This document shows positions 1 to 5,335 of a stretch of DNA of 5,335 nucleotides, in pieces; position 1 is the stretch's first letter, and the number at the start of each line of letters is the position of its first letter. This DNA is from Anaerolineales bacterium (GTDB taxonomy: Bacteria > Chloroflexota > Anaerolineae > Anaerolineales > UBA11858), in the NCBI GenBank assembly GCA_015485245.1, contig WFTY01000162.1, positions 1 through 5,335 of the forward strand, in the 5' to 3' direction. The position numbers and the translations under genes were made by a program. Under the pieces are notes generated by a model. That model made no database searches, was not told the origin of the DNA, and was given only the letters and a program-made list of their open reading frames with translations.

Positions 1-1082
1 AGATCGACGTGGCGAAGAAAGTTCGCGCCGTGTTTGAACAGACCGACGAAGTGGTGGATGTGGATGACAGCGTTGAAGATCCCGCTCCGCGCTTGATCCT
101 GACGGTTGATCGCCAGCGCGCAGCGCTGCTGGGTGTGGCGCAGGAGACGATTGTGGCCGCACTTGCTGCTGCTCTGGGAGGCGAGGATGTGGGCTATCTC
201 CACGGCTCGCGCACCAAATACCCCCTACCGCTGAGAGTTGAACTGCCCGTGGCCGACAAGGCTGACGCCCAGATGCTGCTCGACCTTGAGGTGGACAGCC
301 ACAGCGGCGAACTGGTGCGTTTGTCCGAGATCGTCTCCATCGTCGAAAGTGAGCGTGAGTACACCATCTATCACAAAGACCTGCTGCCGGTGGTTTTCGT
401 GACCAGTGACGTTTCCGGGGGGACCGACAGCCCGCTCTACGGCATGTTCGATATCTTTAGCACATTGGCGGAAACCCCGGTGTTTGGCGGGCATGTGCTG
501 GAGCAGGCCTTGCTGGATCAGCCAGACAACCCCTACACCTATAGCCTGAAATGGGACGGTGAGTGGAAGGTGACCTACGAGACGTTCCGCGACATGGGCA
601 TCGCCTACGGGGTGGGAATCATCATGATCTACCTGTTGGTGGTGGCGCAGTTTCGCTCCTACATCGTGCCGCTGGTCATCATGGCCCCCATCCCGCTAAC
701 GGTGATTGGTGTCATGCCGGGCCATGCACTGCTGGGGGCTAACTTCACCGCCACCTCGATGATCGGCATGATCGCCCTGGCAGGGATCATTGTGCGTAAT
801 TCCATCCTGCTGGTGGATTTTATCAACCAGTCCGTGGCGCAAGGCATGCCTTTTGAGGAGGCGGTCATCCGCTCCGGTGCCGTCAGAGCCAAACCTATCG
901 TACTGACTGGCCTGGCAGCGATGATTGGCGCACTGTTTATACTCGATGACCCCATCTTCAATGGCCTGGCCATCGCGCTCATCTTCGGCATCCTCGTGTC
1001 CACCGTCTTGACGCTGGTGGTGATACCGGTGATGTACTACGCTTTTATGCGCAAGAAAATGGCGCATCATACCAGCGTTTGA
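1..1082 (+). CDS. RND (HAE1/AcrB-type) efflux transporter permease, C-terminal part, 5' truncated by window
   Basis: This is the 3' third of an inner-membrane proton-driven efflux permease, the pump subunit of a tripartite RND system. The reading frame is open from base 3, so the GTG at 9 is an internal valine codon and not a start. About 359 residues are visible, against roughly 1,000-1,050 for the full family. Numbering from the codon at 9, residues 1-190 are periplasmic porter and docking-domain sequence, including the motif IYHKDLLPVVFV near 119-130. Five membrane helices follow, at about 197-215, 218-238, 247-272, 296-313 and 318-345, matching TM8-TM12. Typical RND signatures are seen: VAQFRSYIVPLVIMAPIPLT, GANFTATSMIGMIALAGIIV with RNSILLVDF, and AKPIVLTGLAAMIGA. 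The C-terminus (MRKKMAHHTSV) looks complete. Substrate cannot be deduced. A membrane-fusion partner gene would be expected upstream, outside the window. Confidence 0.93.
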   Translation, partial: IDVAKKVRAVFEQTDEVVDVDDSVEDPAPRLILTVDRQRAALLGVAQETIVAALAAALGGEDVGYLHGSRTKYPLPLRVELPVADKADAQMLLDLEVDSHSGELVRLSEIVSIVESEREYTIYHKDLLPVVFVTSDVSGGTDSPLYGMFDIFSTLAETPVFGGHVLEQALLDQPDNPYTYSLKWDGEWKVTYETFRDMGIAYGVGIIMIYLLVVAQFRSYIVPLVIMAPIPLTVIGVMPGHALLGANFTATSMIGMIALAGIIVRNSILLVDFINQSVAQGMPFEEAVIRSGAVRAKPIVLTGLAAMIGALFILDDPIFNGLAIALIFGILVSTVLTLVVIPVMYYAFMRKKMAHHTSV

Positions 1083-1085
1083 GGC

Positions 1086-1114
1086 CCTGTTATTTGGGAT
1101 CCTGTATTTGGGAT
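1086..1114. repeat. Imperfect tandem duplication (15 + 14 bp) after the RND gene
   Basis: Two adjacent copies are visible: CCTGTTATTTGGGAT at 1086-1100 and CCTGTATTTGGGAT at 1101-1114. They differ by one T. The repeat lies between the RND stop codon and the terminator hairpin. It looks like a local slippage or microduplication event and has no obvious function. Confidence 0.85.
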
Positions 1115-1127
1115 CAAGTGCAGGCAT

Positions 1128-1158
1128 AAAAAAGGGCGCTATCATGGCGCCCTTTTTT
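1128..1158. terminator. Bidirectional Rho-independent terminator
   Basis: A perfect stem of GGGCGC (1134-1139) and GCGCCC (1147-1152) encloses a 7-base loop. It is flanked by six A on the left (1128-1133) and six T on the right (1153-1158). The A and T tracts also pair, so the palindrome arms are 12 bp long. Because either strand reads stem then U-tract, it can end transcription of both the RND gene (stop 45 bases to the left) and the converging minus-strand gene (stop codon 29 bases to the right). Confidence 0.93.
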
Positions 1159-1187
1159 GTTGCCGCGCGGGCTGTTTTTAAAATACC

Positions 1188-1553
1188 TCAGACCGCCTTG
1201 GGGCTGTCGCCGTCGTGGTCATCGCCGCGGCGCTGTTTTTCACCCTCCTCCTTGCCTGCTTCTGGTGCTTTATAGGAAACCACCCACTTGGGCCCGTTGA
1301 GCGCTTCTCTGCCTTTGCGGCTATTGAGGCTGACCATGGCGATGCGTTCGCATTTGGGGCAGGTGGTCTTGTCGTAGACCCACAGGTGGTAGAGGGTCCA
1401 GGCGACGGGGATGATCATGAGCACGAAGATGGCGGAGAGGATCGACAGGCTGATAAACGTCATCCAGATCATGGCATCGACGAAGAAGCTGCCGGCCCCT
1501 TGTTTGATCGGCTTGCCGACGTGATAGCAGGAAGTGCAGACTCGATCTTTCAT
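1188..1553 (-). CDS. Small membrane protein with two CxxC pairs (zinc-ribbon-like), function unknown
   Basis: The 121-residue protein has one CxxC pair near the N-terminus (C6-T-S-C9) and a second at C65-P-K-C68. Between them lies a hydrophobic stretch (about 23-60) long enough for two membrane helices. Such an arrangement would place both cysteine pairs on the same side, where they could form one zinc ribbon; this is an inference from spacing. The segment after the second pair contains SLNSRKGREAL, and the tail from about 97 is rich in K, E, D and R and probably disordered. The layout recalls a widespread group of uncharacterised small proteins with CxxC-hairpin-CxxC order. Start choice is supported by a GAGGA ribosome site 8 bases upstream. 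The gene is monocistronic: it ends at the shared terminator and faces away from the condensin operon. The overlapping plus-strand reading frame lacks recognisable features. Confidence 0.75.
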   Translation of the reverse strand: MKDRVCTSCYHVGKPIKQGAGSFFVDAMIWMTFISLSILSAIFVLMIIPVAWTLYHLWVYDKTTCPKCERIAMVSLNSRKGREALNGPKWVVSYKAPEAGKEEGEKQRRGDDHDGDSPKAV

Positions 1554-1561
1554 TTTATTTT

Positions 1562-1566
1562 TCCTC
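1562..1566 (-). promoter_or_regulatory. Ribosome binding site of the small CxxC membrane protein gene
   Basis: On the minus strand the sequence reads GAGGA, then 8 A/T-rich bases, then ATG at 1553-1551. This is a good Shine-Dalgarno match and supports both the strand and the start of the 121-residue gene. Confidence 0.75.
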
Positions 1567-1582
1567 GATAGCCGTTACGAAT

Positions 1583-1640
1583 CACAAACACCCTTCGTGC
1601 TGGATTTAACGGTAGTGTAGTTCGTTCAATGGTGTTTGTG
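1583..1640. repeat. Spaced inverted repeat, 10-bp perfect arms
   Basis: The arm CACAAACACC at 1583-1592 is exactly complementary to GGTGTTTGTG at 1631-1640, with 38 bases between. It lies 30 to 87 bases upstream of the start codon of the minus-strand membrane protein gene. It could be a pair of half-sites for a regulator or a stem in the leader RNA; nothing distinguishes these here. Confidence 0.6.
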
Positions 1641-1704
1641 TGGTGCGGTTGTCTTTGGCAATCATAATATCTATCGGCACGATGTCCTGCGGTTACAAGG
1701 CGTT

Positions 1705-1740
1705 GTGATCATTGACAGACGCCCCCTGTCCAGTGATTGC
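1705..1740. repeat. Imperfect palindrome/hairpin containing TTGACA, upstream of mksF
   Basis: The left arm ATCATTGACAG (1708-1718) pairs with the right arm CTGTCCAGTGAT (1726-1737) around a 7-base loop. There is one bulged C and one G-T wobble. As RNA, three further outer pairs (two of them wobble) extend it to 1705-1740. No T tract follows on either strand, so it is not a typical terminator. TTGACA (1712-1717) is a perfect -35 hexamer, but the bases 17 downstream (GATTGC) are a poor -10. A protein-binding site or leader structure is possible. Confidence 0.45.
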
Positions 1741-1859
1741 GGTGACGAGTGGTTTATTGTGTCAAGCGGACATTAACCCCAGATGAATTCCGGCTGAATC
1801 AAGACGTTGGCGCGGCAGCGCCTGCTGGATACCGTCGTGTTCCAGTGTTTGATCTGAGG

Positions 1860-1865
1860 TAAAAT
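1860..1865 (+). promoter_or_regulatory. Possible -10 box (TAAAAT) of the mksFEB operon
   Basis: TAAAAT matches the sigma70 -10 consensus at five of six positions and ends 9 bases before the mksF ATG. No good -35 lies 16-18 bases upstream and there is no TGn extension, so support is weak. If it is used, transcription would begin at about 1871-1873 and the mRNA would be nearly leaderless. This would fit the lack of a Shine-Dalgarno sequence in the GCGCCCCCT directly before the start codon. Confidence 0.35.
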
Positions 1866-1874
1866 GCGCCCCCT

Positions 1875-3308
1875 ATGTTTTTTACCGATGACCGTATTCA
1901 CTTCTTCCGCCCCCTGGTGGGCAAATACCGCGAGCAGACGCTGGAGTGCCTGCGTCAGCTCTACGGCCAACTGTACAGCGCCATGGCGGACTATCGCCGT
2001 ACCCTGAACCGGGTGCAGGTGATTGAAATTTTCCAGGAGGCGATTACCCGCACGCCCGTGCTGGAGGGCGAGGAGGGGGAGTCGGGCGTGCTGGTGAAGT
2101 CCGAGCGTGAACGGGCGAGCTGGATTCTGAACCAGCTGCTGGAGTACGGCTGGCTGGAGCGCCTGGTGGACGCGGCCACCTTGCAGAGCAGCTACGCCTT
2201 TACCCGCGTCGGCCGTCTCTTCACCCAGCCCATGGTGGAGACCGCTGGCGGACATTTTCGTACCCGCCACCGCAACACCCGCAATACCCGCAACGCCTTG
2301 CAGTCCTTTCTCGATAAGGGCGAGGTCTACGACCTGCTGGATGCTTTTGAGTATTCCGAACGCATCGTGAGCGATTTCAGTGACGTGATTGCCGAGCTGG
2401 ATGAGCGCACCCGCGACCTGGTTCACGACGTCGAGGTACAGCGGGCCAGCGACGAGTTTTTCGACTTTATGGAGAAGCGCTTCACTCCTGACCTGGCCAT
2501 CCGCCTGACCACCGACAGCGTGGAGAAGTACCGTGACCAGATTCAGGGCCTGATCACCACCGCCCGGCGCAAACGCAACGAGTTCAAGGCCGATGCTGAG
2601 CGAGAGCTGCGCAAAGTGGCGCCGGAGCTGCTGAGCGACACACAGCCCTCGCTCTACCTCATGATTCTGGACGGCATTGAAGGGCGCATGCACTCGGCCT
2701 CTGACATTATGTTGCCGGCGCTGCGCCATGCGCTCAATGGCTTTACCCGGCGGGCAGATATCATTATCCGCCAGCTCAGCTACGCTGGTGCCAGCCACCA
2801 GCACCAGCTGCTGGAGCGTTGCCAGGCGCTGGCGGGGTTGTCTGAAAAGGCCCTGGATCAACGCCTGCAGAAGGTGGGTGAAGCGCTGGTCGGGCTGCAG
2901 CTCGGTTTTGTGGACCCCGGTGCTCTGAAGCTGCGTGCCGAGCGCCCGTTGCGCCGGGTGGATTCACGAGCCGAAGCGCAGGGGGAGATGGATCCGGCTG
3001 CTCGCCGTACCCTGTTTGTCGAACAAGCGCTGGAGCGGGCCTTCGCTGTGAACAACCGCGCCCTGCGCGACTACGTGGTGGCGGCACTGAGTCGCGGCCA
3101 TCGCATCGACAGTCGTCACCTGCCCGTGGGGAACGCCAAAGAGCTGTTGCTTAGCGCCCACGCCATCGAAATTGGCGCTGCCAGTGATCGCTCCAGCGAA
3201 TACCGCTTTCGCATCACACCCCAGGCGGGGGCGTGTGCTACTGACTATTTTACGAAGACAGACCTGTTTACGATCGAACTGGTGGAGCATACAGATCATG
3301 TTGACTGA
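1875..3308 (+). CDS. mksF: MksF/JetA-like condensin kleisin subunit
   Basis: I read this 477-residue protein as the kleisin of an MksBEF (Wadjet-like) condensin, which bridges the two SMC heads and carries the KITE subunit MksE. The N-terminus contains FFRPLVGKYRE, resembling JetA/MksF proteins. Residues about 1-120 look like a winged-helix region, with helices around 45-58 and 80-95 and a wing ending SYAFTRVGRLF. The middle (about 140-345) is almost entirely helical and charged. Residues about 375-470 form a second likely winged-helix domain, including the strand-like SEYRFRITPQ. No signal peptide or membrane segment is seen, so the protein should be cytoplasmic. The start at 1875 is the first possible, since an in-frame stop lies at 1860-1862. 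The stop overlaps mksE by 11 bases. The assignment rests on remembered family resemblance, length and, above all, the following mksE and mksB genes. Confidence 0.82.
   Translation: MFFTDDRIHFFRPLVGKYREQTLECLRQLYGQLYSAMADYRRTLNRVQVIEIFQEAITRTPVLEGEEGESGVLVKSERERASWILNQLLEYGWLERLVDAATLQSSYAFTRVGRLFTQPMVETAGGHFRTRHRNTRNTRNALQSFLDKGEVYDLLDAFEYSERIVSDFSDVIAELDERTRDLVHDVEVQRASDEFFDFMEKRFTPDLAIRLTTDSVEKYRDQIQGLITTARRKRNEFKADAERELRKVAPELLSDTQPSLYLMILDGIEGRMHSASDIMLPALRHALNGFTRRADIIIRQLSYAGASHQHQLLERCQALAGLSEKALDQRLQKVGEALVGLQLGFVDPGALKLRAERPLRRVDSRAEAQGEMDPAARRTLFVEQALERAFAVNNRALRDYVVAALSRGHRIDSRHLPVGNAKELLLSAHAIEIGAASDRSSEYRFRITPQAGACATDYFTKTDLFTIELVEHTDHVD
3284..3287 (+). promoter_or_regulatory. 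Ribosome binding site that sets the mksE start inside mksF
   Basis: GGAG, within GGTGGAG, lies 10 bases before the ATG at 3298, inside the last codons of mksF. It favours a start at 3298 over the in-frame ATG at 3172, which would overlap mksF by 137 bases and add 42 residues that do not look like the family. Confidence 0.7.
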
Positions 3309-4023
3309 CCATCTTGCCGAGCAACTGGCGGCTGAAAATATTACCGTGGCGGAGTTTCGGGAGTTGGTGATCCGGTTGTTGAACTACGGCATTTTATGTC
3401 GCGACGAGAGCCAGGCCGAGCAGCAGCTCTACGATCGCTACCTGCGCATCGCCGACTGGGTGAAAGACTACCTCGCCCTGGCCGGTGTGCGGCTCCACCA
3501 CGATGCCCGTTTTGGCTACCTGCGCCTCTATCCGCCCGCCAGCCGCGTACCGGGGATGGAAGATGAGGAGGAGGGCGCCTTTGGCGGCAGCCTGCGAGCC
3601 CGCCTCAGCCAACAGGAGGTCGCATTGGTGCTGGTGCTTCGCATTCAGTACGACAAGGCGCTGCGCGAAGGCAACGTGGATGAGCAGGGCTATGTGGCCG
3701 AGTCCATCGAGTCTCTTTCCATCGCCCTGAAAAGTGTGTTGGGGCGCACCTTGCCCGAAACCAAGACCGAGCGCCGCCAACTCTTCCAGCGGCTGCGCCG
3801 CCTGCGCCTGATCCGCTACCGCCAGGACGACGAGCTGGACAGCGGTGAGGCGTGGTTGAAGATCCACCCCATGATCGTCAGTTTCGTGAACGACGACGCC
3901 TTGCTGGCCCTGGCAGGGGAGAGTGACCCGGAGGAGGGTGGCACCGCCGACTCCCATGACGCTGATGTGAGCGACGCCGCGTTGGCTTCGCAGCCGCATA
4001 CCCCCACCGTTCCCGCCACGTAA
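3298..4023 (+). CDS. mksE: MksE/JetB-like condensin KITE subunit (DUF4194-type)
   Basis: This 241-residue protein is the probable MksE/JetB subunit, a dimeric tandem winged-helix (KITE) protein that binds the MksF kleisin and regulates the SMC ATPase. From the start at 3298, a first winged-helix unit spans about 15-80, with LLNYGILCRDE followed by YLRIADWVKDYLALAGVRLH and the wing RFGYLRLYPP. A second spans about 100-200, beginning SLRARLSQQEVALVLVLRIQYD and including a helix rich in arginine (RRQLFQRLRRLRLIRY) and the strand WLKIHPMIVSFV. The LSQQE...LVLRIQYD segment is typical of DUF4194 proteins as I recall them. The last 35 or so residues are acidic, rich in D, E, A, S and T, and probably disordered. 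The gene overlaps mksF by 11 bases and ends 21 bases before mksB, so translational coupling is likely. No catalytic site is expected. Confidence 0.85.
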   Translation: MLTDHLAEQLAAENITVAEFRELVIRLLNYGILCRDESQAEQQLYDRYLRIADWVKDYLALAGVRLHHDARFGYLRLYPPASRVPGMEDEEEGAFGGSLRARLSQQEVALVLVLRIQYDKALREGNVDEQGYVAESIESLSIALKSVLGRTLPETKTERRQLFQRLRRLRLIRYRQDDELDSGEAWLKIHPMIVSFVNDDALLALAGESDPEEGGTADSHDADVSDAALASQPHTPTVPAT

Positions 4024-4044
4024 CTGACACCTAGACCTGAGCGT

Positions 4045-5335
4045 ATGTTTTTAAAAAAATTCATCTTCGTAAACTGGGGCAATATTCCGAATCTGGAATT
4101 TGATCTGGGGCCGGTTAACCTCTTTTCCGGTGGTAACGGCTCCGGCAAAACCACGGCCGCTGATGCCATCCAGACCATCATGACCGCCGCGCACGAAAAC
4201 CTGTTTCAGTACAACCCCGGCCAGGATGAGACCACCCAGCGGGGGCGCGGCGGCAAGCGGGTGCGCTCCCTGGCGTCGTACGTGCTCGGTTGTGACGATG
4301 GCAGCTACGCCCGGCTCGGGCCGTCGGACGGCTACCTTGCTGCCGTCTTCCATCCTACGCGGGGTGAAAGCGGCCAGCCCTTTACCGCCCTCATCGCTGC
4401 GCGTGCCTGGCTCGACTCGTCGGCCCCGCAGGCGGTGGCCCGTCTCGATGAGCTGGCTTTCTACGTGATTGCGGGTGAGCAGATGAGCCTGAGCCAGCTG
4501 GTGCGCGGTCGCGGTGAGGACCGGCACATTGTGGCGCTGGACAAGCTGCAGACCCTGCTGGTGACCGAGTACGGCCAGCGCGGGGTAGAGAAATACGACA
4601 CCAAACGGGGCTATTTGCGCCGACTCTACGGCGCCTTGCGGGGGCTGGACGATGCGGTGACGGAGCAGGAGGCGATGTCTGCCGCCCGCGCCTTCTCCCG
4701 TTTTATGGCCTATAAGCCGGTGCAGAGCATCGACAAGTTTGTCTCCGAGGAGATTCTTGAACGCAAGGACCTGGGGGAGGCGATCCGCTCTGTCTCCGGT
4801 CAGTTGAAAACCATCCATGCCATGGAGCGTGACGCCGCCAGGCTAAAGGAGTCCATAGACGTGCTGGGGCAGGCCAGCCAACAGGGGCAGCTCTACATTG
4901 AGCGCTGGATCGAACTGCACACCCTCGATTACACCCTGGCCCAGCACGACTATCAGCAGCGCCAGACGGCGTATGTAAAAGCCAAAACAGCGCAGGAGGC
5001 TTATCGTCACGCCCTGCAGGAGAAGGCGTCAGAAATCAGCGCCGCGCAGCAGCGCCGGCAGCATGTTCACGAGCAACTGATCAGCCTGGAGGCGCAGCGC
5101 ATCGGCGTCCCGGCGCTGCAACAAAAAGATCAGCTGGAGGCGGACAGGGCAGACAAAAACAGGCAGCTGAACGAGCAGGGTGTCCAGCTGCTGGTGCACG
5201 ACAACCAGTTGCAGGAGAACATCAACCGCAGTCGTTCAATGCTCGACGCCCTGGATAGCGACGAACTGGCGGCAGCCTTGCCCCTGGCCGCAGGTCTTAC
5301 GCACACCTTGTGCAAGCAGTTGCTGGAGCATGGGC
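4045..5335 (+). CDS. mksB: MksB/JetC-like SMC ATPase, N-terminal 430 residues, 3' end outside window
   Basis: This open frame reaches the window end without a stop, giving 430 residues of a protein that is usually about 900-1,100 long. It is the SMC-like motor that binds DNA, hydrolyses ATP and drives loop extrusion. The N-terminal head begins FIFVNWGNIPNLEFDLGPVN and contains a perfect Walker A, GGNGSGKT (residues 29-36, bases 4129-4152). The conserved block NPGQDETTQRGRGGKRVRSL (57-76) follows, then SYVLGCDDGSYARL. A possible Q-loop glutamine is in AGEQMSLSQL (143-152), though this is uncertain. From about 250 the sequence becomes helical and rich in E, Q, K and R, the ascending arm of the coiled coil. 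Hinge, signature motif and Walker B would lie beyond the window. Start at 4045 is the first ATG after the in-frame mksE stop; its ribosome site is weak (GAG at 4039-4041). Confidence 0.9.
   Translation, partial: MFLKKFIFVNWGNIPNLEFDLGPVNLFSGGNGSGKTTAADAIQTIMTAAHENLFQYNPGQDETTQRGRGGKRVRSLASYVLGCDDGSYARLGPSDGYLAAVFHPTRGESGQPFTALIAARAWLDSSAPQAVARLDELAFYVIAGEQMSLSQLVRGRGEDRHIVALDKLQTLLVTEYGQRGVEKYDTKRGYLRRLYGALRGLDDAVTEQEAMSAARAFSRFMAYKPVQSIDKFVSEEILERKDLGEAIRSVSGQLKTIHAMERDAARLKESIDVLGQASQQGQLYIERWIELHTLDYTLAQHDYQQRQTAYVKAKTAQEAYRHALQEKASEISAAQQRRQHVHEQLISLEAQRIGVPALQQKDQLEADRADKNRQLNEQGVQLLVHDNQLQENINRSRSMLDALDSDELAAALPLAAGLTHTLCKQLLEHG

Larger units (their letters stand above)
1554..1874. other. 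Divergent intergenic region between the CxxC membrane protein gene and mksF
   Basis: These 321 bases separate two divergently transcribed genes and must hold both promoters. No convincing protein-coding frame, tRNA, IS end or CRISPR repeat is seen. Sub-features are a spaced inverted repeat (1583-1640), an imperfect hairpin with TTGACA in its left arm (1705-1740), a small GC hairpin (GGCGC 1809-1813, GCGCC 1818-1822, loop GGCA) and a TAAAAT box (1860-1865). The left half looks more AT-rich than the flanking genes. No complete sigma70 promoter with both boxes at good spacing was found for either direction. A TACACT on the minus strand (1614-1619) is a possible -10 for the membrane protein gene, without a good -35. 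Confidence 0.7.

Noticed and set aside
9..11. GTG as the start of the RND gene
   Set aside because: The frame is open upstream to the window edge, and the protein begins in the middle of a conserved periplasmic region, so this is an internal codon.
1215..1571. Plus-strand reading frame of 118 codons opposite the small CxxC membrane protein gene
   Set aside because: It has no ribosome site or recognisable motif and a composition heavy in D, G, H and A, typical of an antisense shadow. The minus-strand frame has CxxC pairs, a membrane hairpin, a good ribosome site and a matching terminator.
1712..1740. TTGACA as the -35 of a standard sigma70 promoter for mksFEB
   Set aside because: The hexamer at the right spacing is GATTGC, a poor -10, and no better -10 lies at 16-18 bases. 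It is recorded only as part of the palindrome.
1864..1866. ATG just downstream of GAGGT as an alternative start or upstream reading frame before mksF
   Set aside because: It is in a different frame from mksF, sits too close to the GAGGT, and yields only a short frame overlapping mksF with no protein-like features.
1554..1874. tRNA, small RNA, attachment site or CRISPR in the intergenic region
   Set aside because: No cloverleaf, no regularly spaced direct repeats, no intrinsic terminator and no IS-like ends were seen.
1773..2861. Minus-strand reading frame of 362 codons opposite mksF
   Set aside because: It is the complement of mksF in a GC-rich gene, rich in H, Q, L and A, with no domain pattern. 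It would also run through the mksF promoter region.
3172..3297. N-terminal extension of MksE from the ATG at 3172
   Set aside because: It would overlap mksF by 137 bases, and the added residues are rich in R, P and W with no family resemblance. The ATG at 3298 has a well-placed GGAG.
4051..4818. Minus-strand reading frame of 255 codons opposite mksB
   Set aside because: It is a shadow of the mksB head domain, whose plus-strand frame has a perfect Walker A motif.

Overview
The window comes from a moderately GC-rich proteobacterium, most likely a gammaproteobacterium. The grounds are an HAE1-type RND efflux pump, a compact Rho-independent terminator, a MukF/MukE/MukB-like order of condensin genes, and codons that mostly end in G or C. 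Genus cannot be told from this sequence.

Left part (1-1186): the 3' third of a plus-strand RND efflux permease that is cut by the window edge. It is followed by a small imperfect tandem duplication and a strong hairpin with A and T tracts, which can terminate transcription from both directions. Converging on the same hairpin is a minus-strand gene (1188-1553) for a 121-residue membrane protein. This protein has two CxxC pairs flanking a hydrophobic hairpin and no assigned function.

Middle (1554-1874): a divergent intergenic region of 321 bases. It holds a spaced 10-bp inverted repeat in the leader of the minus-strand gene, an imperfect hairpin that includes a TTGACA hexamer, a small GC-rich hairpin, and a TAAAAT box 9 bases before the first condensin start codon. 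I see no further gene in it.

Right part (1875-5335): three tightly packed plus-strand genes that I read as mksF (kleisin, JetA-like), mksE (winged-helix KITE partner, JetB-like) and mksB (SMC-like ATPase, JetC-like). mksF and mksE overlap by 11 bases, and mksE and mksB are 21 bases apart. mksB runs off the window after 430 codons, with an intact Walker A motif and the start of its coiled coil. Together these encode an MksBEF bacterial condensin of the kind that, with a fourth gene (mksG/jetD nuclease), forms the Wadjet/JetABCD plasmid-defence system. Whether the fourth gene is present cannot be seen here, so a plasmid-restriction role and a chromosome-organisation role both remain open.
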